Assembly (NCBI GenBank): GCA_001692895.1
Contig: KV748198.1
Location: forward strand, 1,524,367-1,588,366
Reading direction: 5' to 3'
Origin: Cenococcum geophilum 1.58
Lineage: Eukaryota; Ascomycota; Dothideomycetes; Gloniales; Gloniaceae
DNA: 64,000 nucleotides
The translations under genes were made by a program, and so were the position numbers. The notes beneath the pieces were generated by a model, which was not told the origin of the DNA, made no database searches, and worked only from the letters and a program-made list of their open reading frames with translations. Shown piece by piece: positions 42,340 to 55,080 of this stretch. Numbering within the stretch: position 1 is the first letter of the stretch; each line of letters starts with the position of its first letter.

Positions 42340-43870
42340 TACCTATTATTAGCCCTACTAAATAGCATAATTTATAAAGTCCTTTCTTAAGGATTAATTA
42401 ACAAGGATTTTAATTAGGGGCTATATATCGTAAATAATATAGATAAATACTAGTATATCTTAAGGTTTAGTGCTATTACAAATTCTTTTCCTTTTTTTAT
42501 ACCTATATACTGCTACCAGAGCTATAAGGGAGCACTACTATGATATTTAGGTTTATTAACAACTCTAATATACTAACGTATAGTAAAACTATAGAGGAGA
42601 ACTATAGAACTGTAGAAATAGTGTATAAAGTATATAAAGTATATATAATATAGGCACGCTAATATAGAGTAGTATTTACCCTAAAAAGTATTACCTTGTC
42701 TACTTTATAAGGANCTATAAAAAGTTTAATATAAANGTTATAGTTAATATATATAGCTTTATAAAGGGCCTAGTTAGTAGCCTATNTGTATTANAAGTAT
42801 AGGTTAGCTTAAAGTTTAAATAGNGGCTATATATTAATATTATTAAAGTAAAGATAGTTANTTANATAGCCATACTAACCTAGTTTATAGCCTTTATATA
42901 AGNCGTNGNTAGTATACTNTACTATANTCTAGCTAGTAATATTATATAGATATAGCACCTAGTACTTACTATTAGAGTAGATAAAGTTTAAGGAAATAAG
43001 TAAAACTAAGCTATGCTAGCTAGATATAGTATAGAAATTATACCTCTATACTATTATAGGGGTATATAAATTGATATTAATAGTAGTACTTAGGTATAAA
43101 ATAGGGTTTCCGCTACTTTAGGTATACTTAAAGAAGCTAGTTATAGCCTATATATATAAATATATAAAGGGCTAGTAAGAGGATATATTAAAAGGGAGTA
43201 TAATATTATATAGGCTATAATAGCCTACTAGCGCCGNCTTAGAATAAAGCTACTAATATAGCCTACTATATATAATAAGCTTAAGAAAATAGTGACTACT
43301 ATTTTAGGAATAGATATATAGCTAATAAACCTATTTAAAACGTAGTATAGGAGGAGTAAAGGGCTAGGGTATAAGAAGTATTTAAGAAGTAGTGGAAAAG
43401 GAAGTAGAAAAAATACTAAAGTATACTTACTTACTATATAACAGCCTAGGCTAAGCTATAGAATAAAAAGGTCTTTAAATACTATATAAAGCTTTTTAAG
43501 GTAAAAAGTATAATTAATACGCTACTTAGAACTAAATATATAAAGCTTAATAAATATCTTTACTACTAAAAAGGACTAGGGTACCTAATTCTGGCCTACT
43601 TATACGGCTATAGCTAATAATTAATAATATATATAGTAATATTTTACTTTAGATATATTACCGACCAAGTGAAAATATTTTATTATACTAGAATATCTTT
43701 ATATAGAGAGCTCCTAGCTAAACTAAAGGATGCTAAAGTAGTTATAAATTAGCTTATATAGATAAACCTTTTATTATGCCTTTTACTAGCTAAAGAGCTA
43801 GTTAGGGTAAAGAAAAAAGATTAAGAAATACTTTAAAAGGAGGGGGATAAATACTATAGGTATAGTAGAA
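42340..43870 (+). mobile_element. LINE L2, plus-strand C-terminal fragment (RIPed)
   Basis: 42,400-43,140 is the reverse-complement counterpart of 49,260-48,605 (for example GTATATAAAGTATATATAAT and GGGGTATATAAATTGATA on the plus strand). Downstream, 43,140-43,850 reads as the end of a LINE ORF2 with LNKYLYY, GYLILAYLYGYS and LLCLLLAKELVRVKKK. Ambiguous bases are scattered at 42,714-43,237. It is interrupted at 43,885 by LINE L1 copy 2 and appears to resume at 47,641. Confidence 0.65.
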
Positions 43871-43884
43871 TATAGTAAAATATA
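43871..43884. repeat. Left target duplication of LINE L1 copy 2
   Basis: TATAGTAAAATATA, repeated exactly at 47,627-47,640. Confidence 0.88.
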
Positions 43885-46800
43885 ATAATAATTCATTACT
43901 TAACGTCCGATTTGGATCCCTATTGGGCCCACGCGGACTACTCCTTATGTACATATAGGGAGAAAACTCTATTTAAGAAAACCCCGTAATCCATCTCCCC
44001 GCCTTTTAGGACTCGCCTATAAGGCGCCTACAAGGCGCCTATAAGTTACCTATAGTGCTCCTACTACCTTACTTTTTAACCTCCTTGGGAACCACTGCTG
44101 CCGTAATAAGCCTACGGACGCGCTAGTATCGTAAACTTTACTCTACTACTGTAGAGTCATTAGGGGCCGCCCGTTACTCGCCTCCCGCCTTTTATTACTA
44201 TTTCCTTTATAACCCGGAACTAGTTTAGTATATTTTAACTAATAAGCCACTAGGTAACTGCCTTAAGGCCTTTTTATATTAAGAGTAGTATATTATAGTT
44301 CTCTGTACCAGCTACTAAGAGTATTACTTTTTAGTTAATGTATAAGGGGCATAATAGTATTACATATTTTGGTGTCTATCTTAGCTAGCTATATTTATAT
44401 CTTAGGCTACCTACTAGGATATCCGCCCAGTAGAGCTAGTCTTTTAGTCCTATTATTCCTGTTCTTAAGAGTATTACTATTATATTTTCTGCCTTCGTTA
44501 GGCCTTCTTAGAGCCCTAAAGTGTTTACCCCCTATAGCGTTAACCATACTACGGCTTAGGTTCCTCTTACCTTAGTTAGCCTCTGTACCTTTAACTCCTA
44601 TATACCTCTTTAGCGTTAGTCTAACCAGTATTATATTGCGATAGATAGTTTCCTAGCGTTCTTTTATACTCTACTTTAGCTCCTTTCTCTCTCTTACTAT
44701 TATCTTTACTAGCCTCTTACGCGTCTCCCTTCCTCCTCTATATGGGCCTAGGCCCTAAAGTAGCACTATTTTTCTTCTACTTTCTTTACCTGTTTCTCTA
44801 ATATATTTTCCCTACTTTAGGGTTATTAGTTTGTTCTCNTATAGGGCGCCCTAAGGTCCCTCTATAGTTTATTTAGGCGTGTCTTAATATACTTTATAAT
44901 ATTAGAGTTACGTTTATTTTACGCCCTTTATATTATAGCGGCTTTAATATATAGTTATAGGGGGGGAATATTGGCTTCCTTCTTAAGCAGTGCTATAGCC
45001 GTTCGCTTATATCCGCCTATTATACTTTAAAGGTAGGCTATTTAGACCTTTTAGAGTGGTTTAAGGAGCGACTTAGGGGGGCCTTTTTAGATTCTCTAAT
45101 GGCCCAAATACTGGACCTATACGTCATAGTTGGCTAGATAACTGCTGTGTATAGTAGGCGTAACCTCTAAAAGCATGGACCGTATATAGAATTAACGATC
45201 CTAGATAATACGATGTACTATACTTAGCCCTTATAGGCCGCTTGCGCCATATATGCGCTTTACTAAAGCTTACTATCTACCTATACTCCTAATACCCTTA
45301 GGCCCTAAACTGGTTAACCCCTAAAGCCTTAGATGCGAATTATATGCTAAAAATCTACAGATTAGTTGCGTTTTCTTATAAAATGGATTAGCTAGTATTT
45401 CTTCGGTAAAAATTAGACTCTATATCGTCTTACCTATTCTATATAGGTATTATAAGCTTTCTCTAGTATTCTGCAATTCTCTGCGGCTGTTAGCCCGTAT
45501 ATAATTAGGTTTATATTATTAATAAAGCCTATCCCCTAGGTCGCCCCTTTCTTAAAGGAGTTAAGTAAGTTACTTATAAAGAAAAGGAAGAGTATAGGCG
45601 AGAGGGGTAATCCTTATAGTATTTCTGTTATAACTGCAATAGGGGGGCTCTGGTATCCGCTAAAGACTAGTAATATTTCTTTCTAACCTATAAACCCTTA
45701 AATAAATTATATAATCTATTCTAGGAAGCCTTTTACCCTAAGGATATATAGGAGACGCTTGTGGGGTACGTTGTTATAGGCGCCACTAATATCTAGGCTG
45801 AGCATTAATACTATAAAGTCCCTTCGCATCGCCTATATAGATTTAATGGTGGCAGCGAGTAGCGTAAGTGCTAATAGTATTAAGCGGTTCTTTCTTACCC
45901 CTATTTAGCTCTATAGTAGTAGGGCGTGTTTCTTAGCCGTGTCTGCTATATAGTCCGCTATTACCTTTTCTAAGATCTTGCTAAGGGTATTTTCTAGGGT
46001 AATAGGGCGGTAGCTTCCTAAGATTAAGTAATCTGCTTTACCTTTTTTTCGTAGGATAACCGTCGTTATAGATCTTCTAAGTTGTGGGTAGTAGCCTATA
46101 GCAAAGCATACTTTAGCTACATCTATAAGCTAGGGTGCTATAAGTGGTCTATAGGTCTTTAAGGCCTTATTTAGAATCCTATCTGGTTCTAGTACTATGT
46201 TATTTAAAAGGCGGCTAATAGTTCTAGCCATTTCCTCTATTATTATATCGCTATTAACCTATAGGCGGGTTACTAGTGTTTTACCTGTGATATTACTAAG
46301 GTCTACTAGAGCTGGTTAGGGGAAGAACCTTTCTATAAGGATCTTTGCCTTCTTATTATTATTATTAGTGGCCTATAATTCCCCTGCTCTTTATAGGGGT
46401 AGTAGGTATAAGTCTTCTGCTAGTCGCCCTACCTTTTTCTTTATCTATTTTATTATGGCCTATAGGCCCTTATTATAGGGGAGGCTTAAGTTAAAAGTAT
46501 GCTTATTTATAAACCGTCTTTAGTTATTCCTTACTTCTTTTTTTAGGGTATTCTTTAACTGGTTTCTTATATCTTTATATCGTCTCTTATCTTTAGGGTT
46601 ATGGCTACTTATATATTTCCTTCTTGCTCGTCGTTAGCTAGCTATAAAAACCGCGTATTATACGGAACATACGTATTGTATATAGGGGCCCAGTCTTAGG
46701 ACCGGGCAGTGTTCTTCTAGCCCATTTTTAATTACTGCCTAGATCCTTTCTAGTCTTCGGTTAATTTCCTTAGGGGTGGCTAATAAGCCTCGCTTGTTTA

Positions 46801-47626
46801 GTATCGGGTGGATTTCTTCTAGGTCTTAGAGTTATTATTTAACTATATTAAGGAAACTGTCTGCCTTAAGCATTCTTATTGCGTATCTTTTACTATTTAG
46901 TTACGCCTTAATATCTAAATCTAGCTATATCTAGATAGAGATATAGTCTAAAGTAAGTGCCTATTCTTCTTTAGGGTTATACCTTTTAAGTCTCTAGTAT
47001 AGGCCTTCGTCTATAAATGTAAGGTCAATTATACTTCTAGCGGATCCTTATTGCCATATAATTGCTCTAGGGGGGGTAGCCAGCTTAAGGCCCCAGGTGT
47101 CTATAGCTTTTAGTAGGCACTCTACCTATCGTTTAGCAGCGACGTAGATACCCCCCCACTGCGAGTGGTAGAGGTTTATATCTCCTAATAGGATAGACTC
47201 TATACCTTTAGTTTTAAGTAAGCTTATTATTAATATAATATTCTCCGTTTATAGGACACCTTTAACCCTAGGGTTATATACATTAATAATTTATACCGGA
47301 CCCCTATATGTCTAGATTATTACAACTATAATATCTAGATTAACTGCCTGCTATAACTATAAGGACAGGCTGATAGCCTTGCTGATTATAAAGCATACGT
47401 GTGTGGCTGCTTTTGGTTTATATAGGAGCTGGAATCCTCGGGGGCAGTATGTCGATTATGTGTAGGTATTGTAGTACGGCTCTTATATAGCAAGGATATA
47501 GTGTTTCTCTAGGTCTAGACTGTCTAGTAAGGGCCTTGCAAGACGGTGGTTTGTGTTGCCATAGTTATACTGTATAATGGATAGGTGGCGGACCCCCAGC
47601 GAGGGTCCTTCGCCTCTCCGTCGTTC
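43885..47626 (-). mobile_element. LINE L1 copy 2, 5'-truncated, RIP-inactivated
   Basis: It aligns along its whole length with 977 to about 4710 of L1 copy 1, differing mainly by C/T and G/A. The 3' tail is at 43,885 and the 5' truncation at 47,626, inside or near the start of the endonuclease region, after the shared GACCCCC-GCGAGGGTCCTTCG. Exact 14-bp target duplications flank it. The plus-strand frame at 44,369-44,575 is the counterpart of 1469-1675; both are antisense by-products of the 3' region. Confidence 0.9.
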
Positions 47627-47640
47627 TATAGTAAAATATA
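47627..47640. repeat. Right target duplication of LINE L1 copy 2
   Basis: TATAGTAAAATATA, identical to 43,871-43,884. Confidence 0.88.
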
Positions 47641-47770
47641 GTAGGTAATACGCCTTAGTACTATTATACTAATTTTTTTTAGGAAGTAAAAGAGTAATAA
47701 AAAAGTTGTAGCCCTATTAGACCTATAGGCTATAAAGCTATAGATAATAATATAGACGGTAATATATATC

Positions 47771-48601
47771 GTATATATTAAATCCCTAAAACCCCTATTT
47801 TATATCTATCTTCTTATTACTAACCTTTTATATTACTAGCCTTATAGGTTATTAGCCTATATTATATTTAGATAACTAAAGTAGCTAAAAATAAAGCCTA
47901 GGCCCTAACTATATACTTACTAAATAGACCTAGAAGTATATATTAAGATAGCCTTTTTATAGTGCCTTAAGGAGATACCTACTTATACTTAGTAGTTACT
48001 AATTAAAAAAGAGGCTATATAGGCTATATAATAGTAAAAGGAGAGGTATTATCTCTAGCTTTAGCTATGTGGTTTCTCTCTTATATATTATATATACTTA
48101 TATAAACCTGCTATATAGACTCTAATAGGAGCCGCATTAGTATAATTAAATATATTATCTTATTTTATACCTATTTCTATATATTAATTAACTCTATAAA
48201 AAGATAATATATTTAATTATACTATTACGACTTCTATTAGTGTCTATATAGTGGGTTTATATAAGTATATATAATATATATAAGGGAAACTATATAGCTA
48301 GAGCTAGGTAAGGCCTCTCCTTTTACTATTATATAGTCTATATAGCCTCTTTTCTAATTAATAACTACTAAGTATAAGTAGATATTTTCTTAAGGCGCTA
48401 TAGAAAAGCTATCTTAATATATACTCCTAGGTCTATTTAGTAGGTATATAGTTAGGGCCTAGGCTCTATTTCTAGTTACTTTAGTTATTTAAGTAGAATA
48501 TAAACTAGCTGCCTGTAAGGCTAGCAATATAAATAGTTAGTAGTAAGGTTAGTAGTAAGAAGGTAAATATAAAACAGGGGTTATAGGGATTTAATATATA
48601 C
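47771..48601. repeat. Large palindrome with arms of about 400 bp
   Basis: The left arm (47,771-48,162) begins GTATATATTAAATCCCT and the right arm (about 48,200-48,601) ends AGGGATTTAATATATAC. The loop is about 37 nt. Most differences between arms are transitions. It sits exactly between the plus and minus copies of LINE L2. Confidence 0.85.
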
Positions 48602-51600
48602 TTTAAGTATATTTAGAGCAGCGGAAACTCTATCTTATACTTAAGCACTACTATTAGTATTAATTTATATACCCCTATAATAATAAGGAAGTATAAGTTC
48701 TATACTATACCTATCTAGTATAGCTTAGTTTTACTTATCTCCTTAGGCTTTATCTACTCTAGTAGTAAGTATTAGATATTATATCTATATATAATTACTA
48801 GCCAGACTATAATAGAGTATATTACCTATACCTTTTAAAAGGAGGCGCCTTATATAAAGGTGATAAGCTATATTAGTATAGCTATTTAGGTAACTATATT
48901 TACCTTAATAATATTAATATACAGCCCCTATTTAAGCTTTAAGTTAATCTATCCCCCTAGTATAAAAATATTACTAACTAGGCCCTCTATAAAGCTATAT
49001 ATATTAACTATAGCCTTTATATTAAACTTTTTATAGCTCCTTATAAAGTAGATAAAGTAATACTTTTTAGGGGTAAATACTACCCTTTATTGGCGTGCCT
49101 ATATTATATATACTTTATATACCCTCTTTAGGGCTTTATAGTTCTCCGTTATAGTTTTCCTATATATTAGTATATTAGAGTTATTAATAAACATAAATAC
49201 TATAGTACTAAGCCTTAGGGTATACTAGTATTTATCTATATTATTTACGCTATATAGCCCCTAATTAAAAGCCTTATTGTTTAATTATTAAGGAAGGACT
49301 TTATAAACTATACTATCTAATAGGGTATGGCTTAGGCCTTTATATTATAGATTATTCTTTTATAGGAAACTTGGTTAAAGGTCTTAGAAATATTAAGGCT
49401 AAGTAGTAAGGCTACTAGGTTTAGGCTACTCCTTTATACTATATATACCTATTAGGTTAATAGCTCTAGCGCTATCTATATTAAGCGTCCTAGCCTTATT
49501 TCTATTTAGCTAGCTAGTAATATACCTATCCCTCCTATAATTCTAGATAGCTAGTTAACTACTATTTCTTTTTTAAGTAGCTTCCTAATAGTATTAAGCA
49601 GCGTAATTAGCTAGTAGGCCTTTACTATAGTATAAGACAGCTTCTATGGTTTTTAAAGAACTACTATAATAGAGTTTTTTAACGGCTTTAGGTAATATCT
49701 AATTACTATATAGCTGCTAAAAAGCTTAGCTAGCACTAGGGCTAGCTACCCTCTATATATTTTAAAGAATTAATTAGTTATCTTTTTAGGCCTAGGCCCT
49801 TATTAGGGGCAAGCCCCTTTAAAACTATAATAATACCCTCTCTTCTACTTCTTTCTTTATAGTTTGCAACTTTAGGTATATAAAATCTAGTATAATACTA
49901 AGGTCTGCCTTTATAGGTAGCGGGAAGAAATACTCTATAAGGATAGTAGCCTTCTCCTTATTATTATAGTATAGGGTTTCCTCTCCTAGTCTACTAATAA
50001 GTAGGAACTATAGTAAAGCCTTTAGCTTCCCATCCGCTATATATACCTATTTTATTATTTTCTATACCCCCTTAGGGTCGTTTATTAGCTTCTTAATAGT
50101 CTACCTTTATAGCTTATTAGCCTCTTACTGGATTATCCTTTTCTTTTTATTATATATAACTCTATAGTTAATCTAGTTTAGTACTAAGAGGCCTTTTATA
50201 CCTAAAAGGCTTACTAGGTTTCCTTTACCTTCTCTATATATTCCTTTAACTATACTTTAGAGGCTTATAGTAAGGGTTATATACTAGGTACTATCTTTAC
50301 TATAATATTCTTAATTTCCTAGTATATAGCCTCTACTAGCGTATTTAGTTAATTTTTTTTTATATTATATAGAAAACTATATAAAGGCTAGAGCTAGCCC
50401 TCTAGCTTGCTCTATATTAATTTCTAATTAGCCCTTTTCTATAGCGGTCTCCTAAGTAGTAAAAGCCCCTCTATTACCTTTATATCTGCTTCTATAGTAA
50501 TTAAAAAGTAATTAAACCCTATATACTAGCAGTCTTATCTTTAACTCTATAGCAGCCTATTAGTAATTTAGGGGGAGATAAATACTAGATTTAGTATACT
50601 CCTTAATATACCCTTTACTTAAGTCTTTATACCTACCTTAGTAGCTAGGCTTAGGCCTACTACCTCTATAGCGCGGATAAGGTTATCTACTGCGTTATCT
50701 GTGCTTATTACTACTATACCCCCCTAAAAAGGGTAGTGTAGATTAAAATCTCCTAATAGTATATATTCTCCTTTAGTCCTTAGCAGCTCTAATAGCCTAT
50801 AAAGGCTACTATTTATCTATTAGGGGTTATAGATATTATAAATTTAGATAGTTTACTTATGGCCTTTTAGTTTAATTGTGTATATATTTGTTAAGTAGTA
50901 TATAGACGTCTACTTATTTATATTAATAGCTTTATTTATATATAAACAGACCCTTATATTACTAACTCCTATATATACTAGGTAGGAAGGCTTTATAGTA
51001 TATATTATATTTCTTTAATTCTTCCGCTATAGCTTCTAAATAGCTAGTATATCTAGCTAGTAATCTACCTACTTTGCCTCCTATATAAGGTAGAGTAGCA
51101 TACTGTTCCTGCTATTATTAGTATTATACTATATAACTATAAGCGGTTTCTAGTGTCCTAGTATAAGAGATCTATATTAGCCTCTAAGTTAGCTAAATTA
51201 GCATCCTCTAGTGTCCGCTTACTCTCTTATAACGCAGTTTTAGTACCTATAAACGCCTTTTATTATTATTAAATCTAGGCTTTTACATCTATCTCTATAT
51301 TAAGCTTTATACTTAATAGGGGCTCCTGGGTTACTAAGGCTTAAATTAGGGTATATATACTACTATTAAGCGCTATTAAGGGTATTAATTAGAGTATTAA
51401 TTAGAGGGTCCTTTAGCCCCTTTCCCTCCTAAAGTAGTTAAATTTTTATAGCCAGCTAACCTTTTAAGGGTCCCCCTCTACCTATATAGAGCTCTCCTAC
51501 ATAGCTATCTCTTTTAACTTCCTTTTCTTAGCTTATTATAAGGCCTCTTTAGTAGTAATCTTATACTATAATTATAATTACTGACCGCTTATAGGCGCTA

Positions 51601-52900
51601 GCGTAGTATATTAGTATAAAGGCTCTAATTACTATAGCCTTCTTCTACTATATCCGCTTAATACTATACACCCCACTCTATGCCTTATAGCCTACCTTAT
51701 AGTTAATACACTTCTCAAGTAGGTCTTCTATATAATTTCTAGTATTATACTATCTAATATAACATTTATATCTAGCCTCTCTTCTATAGCTCTTAGCTAT
51801 ATAATTAAGGCCCTAGTATTTAAAGCACTACGTTACTAGAAATGTCATCTTATATCTTATAATTAGGTAATAGTCTTCTTTTAGAAAAAGGCCCTAATTA
51901 AATAGTATATTTACTACCTCTTTTAACTATACGCCTATAATAAGTAACAATTTAACCTTTTCTTCTATCCAGACTCTTCCTAGCCTTTTCTATACTAGCC
52001 TCTCTACTATAAGCCCCGCTATAGTATAATTCTACTTTATTATATCCTTTATTATTTACTTAGCCTCTAGATCCTAAGTAGTAAGGCTTATAGGTACTAT
52101 ATAGACCTCTACTAGTACTAGTAGAATAGCTAGTATAGCGAAGTACTCTAGGGCCTTCGTCTACCCTATTTCTTATAATAGCCTATCTCTTACGCCTTTA
52201 TCTATAATATGCGCCCTAATATTATTACTCTATAACTTCTTTACAGCCTATATCCTATAGGTATTTAGAGGTCCTATAACCTAAAGCTTATATACTAGGG
52301 CCTAGCTATTTACTTTAAGGTCTCTTTATAGTTGGCAGTATTGCTTATATAAATTATAATTTTATTTACTTTTATAGGTTAATAAGCAGTTTATCTTATA
52401 GCTTAGGGCATTAAAGGTATAGTGGCAGTAATATATATATAACTATAGACCTATAGATGCCGGTCTGGCCTTTATAACTATTATTATAGCCCTCTAAAAG
52501 GCGCTAATAGCTATTTAAATTACCTTTATATCTTAGGCGTATTATTTTTAGGTTCCTTAGGTCTAGATAAGCTTTGCTAATATAGTAAAAGCTATTTAAA
52601 GGGATATAATTATAGTAGTATACTCCTTGTCTATATTAAGAGATTGCTTTTATAGTACCTACTAGATTTATTCTGCGGCTTATATAGTTTATAAAACGTA
52701 TTCCTAAAGGGCGCGCTATTAAATTAGGGTTATTAGGGTTAAGGGCTTATTTATTTATTATAGTCCGGCTTTAGAAGCTATATACTAAAAAATAATATAT
52801 ATACCTATACTAACGCCAAATTAAGGTGTATGGTATTAATAGGAAGTGTTTTTTATAGTCCTTTAGAGCTTATAGAAGCTCTATTTAGCTAGTTTTAAAG
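48602..52900 (-). mobile_element. LINE L2, minus-strand copy with endonuclease (RIPed)
   Basis: It starts where the palindrome ends and its first 600 bp mirror the plus-strand L2 fragment. Toward higher coordinates (upstream on the minus strand), the endonuclease motif GEYILLGDFNLHYPF appears at about 50,770-50,725, and the region near 49,900-49,960 resembles the equivalent part of L1. ORF1-like sequence extends toward about 52,400. Ends are not fixed, and stop codons are frequent. Confidence 0.65.
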
Positions 52901-52950
52901 GGGTTATTAGCAGGCAATTGCATTATATTTATATAGAGTATAAGTTAAAT

Positions 52951-53213
52951 ATTTATACTAATAGTATTATAAAACAATAAGCTCTATACTATAGCTATAG
53001 ATAAACCTTTAAAAGGTAAGTAAGTAACTAGTAAGATACTAGGTATAGCTATATAGAATAATATATATAAGTAAGGTAATAGAGTTACCTTACTTATATA
53101 TATTATTTTACATAGCTATACCTAGCATCTTATTAGTTACTTATTTACCTTTTAAGGTTTTATCTATAGCTATAGTATAGAGCTTATTATTTTATAATAC
53201 TATTGGTATAAAT
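52951..53213. repeat. Near-perfect palindrome, 129-bp arms, 5-nt loop
   Basis: Left arm 52,951-53,079, loop TAGAG (53,080-53,084), right arm 53,085-53,213. The centre is AAGGTAA-TAGAG-TTACCTT and the outer ends are ATTTATACTAATAGTATTA and its complement with one change. Arms differ at only a few, mostly transition, sites. Confidence 0.9.
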
Positions 53214-54278
53214 ATACTTATAAAATATATATTAGCTATACCTATAATAGTATTAAGGCACGCTACCTACTAAATACTACTATACCCTACTATTAGCTCG
53301 CCTACTACTAGCGCCTTAGCGGCTAGCTCTTTATATTTATTTATACTAGCCCTAGCGGCCCCTTCTCCTTCTCCTTAGCTTAGTATCTTTATAATATAGT
53401 ATTTGTTTAAGCTTTAGTTTAGAGGCATTTATTTAAGCTATAAAAATCTTTAATTTTAACTTAAATAGGTAATTATATGCTTAAGCTTAAAGCTTTACTA
53501 ATATATAGTACTAATATACAAAAAAAGCTATATAAATAGCTATATAAATATCTATATAATTAATTAATTAATATAATTAATTCCATTTATTGCCTAATTT
53601 AGTCCTCTTTTAGGTCTATATAGGCTTCTACCTTCTATATATAAGAACAAACCCCTAGTAGGGGAAAAACCTAAGTATATCCTTCTAGCTAGTCTTATGC
53701 GCTTTACCTTTACCTAGCCTATATATCTTTATAATAAGTCTACCCTATATACTATACTTCTAAGGTATCTTTAAAAGATTTAGGGAGGAGTAAGTAGGAG
53801 AGTTTAGTAATTCGCCTATCCCTTTACCTGGTAAAATGTGTCCTACAGTTATTAATAAGAGCTCACTAATAGAAGCAATTAAATTAAGCTCCGTGATAAA
53901 AAATACGTACTTATAATTCTAGTATTTTGGTATTCCGCGCACGGTCTAATTTTTATAGGACGCTACCAGGGGAAGAGATAAGCTACCTTTAGCTAGGTAG
54001 GAATATCTAGTCCCTAAGGGGTTAAAAGGGGGCGTATCTATAGGTGTCCTTCTATTAGATCTTATATACTATCCGGAATTACAAGAGGACTCCTTAGCCT
54101 ATAAGCCATTATAATTAATTAATTAGTTATTTATATAAATGCCTATATAAATACTTATACAAATAAATAAATATTTATTTATATAATTTCCTATATAATT
54201 GTCTTTATAAACTCTGCAATTAATTGCTAGTATAAATATATACGTCTATATACCTATATATTTACGCACCTATATATC
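53214..54278. other. RIPed noncoding repeat DNA
   Basis: CpA-poor sequence with no readable protein. The stretch 53,860-54,000 keeps slightly more CpA. The AT-rich lead-in at 54,110-54,280 resembles 36,100-36,207. Confidence 0.4.
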
Positions 54279-54640
54279 TATATAAAGCCCTATATAAGGC
54301 TCTGCACGAGGATCTGCATAAAGCTCTATACGAGGCTCTACACGAAGTCTACACGAAGCTCTGCACGAGGCTCTACACGAAGCTCTACACAAAGCTCTGC
54401 ACGAAGCTCTACACTACACGACGCTCTACACGAAGCTTTGCACGACGCTCTACACTACACGACGCTCTACACGAAGCTCTACACGAAGCTCTGCACGAAG
54501 CTCTGCACGAAGCTCTGCACGAAGCTCTGCACGAAGCTCTGCACGAAGCTCTGCACGAAGCTCTGCACGAAGCTCTGCACGAAGCTTTGCAGAAGCTCTG
54601 CTGCACGAGGCTCTGCAGAAACTCCTGCACAAGGCTTCTA
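54279..54640 (+). repeat. 12-bp minisatellite array 2
   Basis: Tandem GCTCTGCACGAA units with variants GCTCTACACGAA and GCTCTATACGAG. The block 54,478-54,590 is almost perfect (about nine identical units). It is in the same strand orientation as array 1, with the same TATATAAAGC lead-in. Open frames of 60-90 codons in it are artefacts of the 12-bp period. Confidence 0.92.
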
Positions 54641-54719
54641 CCTAAAGCTACCCCCCTTCTGCGAAGCAAATCTATACCTACTACCAGTCCTTAATTATTA
54701 TTTAAGCTAGCTTATTAGT

Positions 54720-55080
54720 TTAAGTACTCCAGTTGCGGTAAGAAGAGGGTGGTGGGAGGGGTACGGCTGCTACGACTTAGGGTCGTCGGGCGCGCTAATA
54801 ACGAGACATGTAGAATTTGGAATCGGGCAAATCGGGCAACGTAGTTCTTCTTCGCCAGGTTTGATTTGGTAATCCGGCTATTAGGAATAGCTTAGGGAGC
54901 CGTAGAAGCTGAGACAATTAAGCTTAAAGTAGGTGTATATAGGCCTAAATACCCCGCGCGGGACTAACAAAAATCCGAACCGTGTACCAGACCTTCTAAC
55001 GAAGGTCTTACCAAAAGCGGCTAGCGTCTTGGCAAGATAAGCCTTGGCAAGAAGGTCTGGGAACGAGACAATATAAAATA
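54720..55080. other. Less-mutated segment with an LTR-like motif
   Basis: GC-richer DNA with CpA retained. It contains GGACTAA...CCGAACCGTGTACCAGAC (54,966-54,994), shared in inverted orientation with 34,905-34,940, and ends CCAGACCTTCT...AGAAGGTCTGG (54,988-55,051). A direct repeat CTTGGCAAG occurs at 55,028-55,051. It is possibly an LTR or transposon end. Confidence 0.4.

Noticed and set aside
54409..54710. 60-90-codon repetitive frames
   Set aside because: Same cause: minisatellite array 2.
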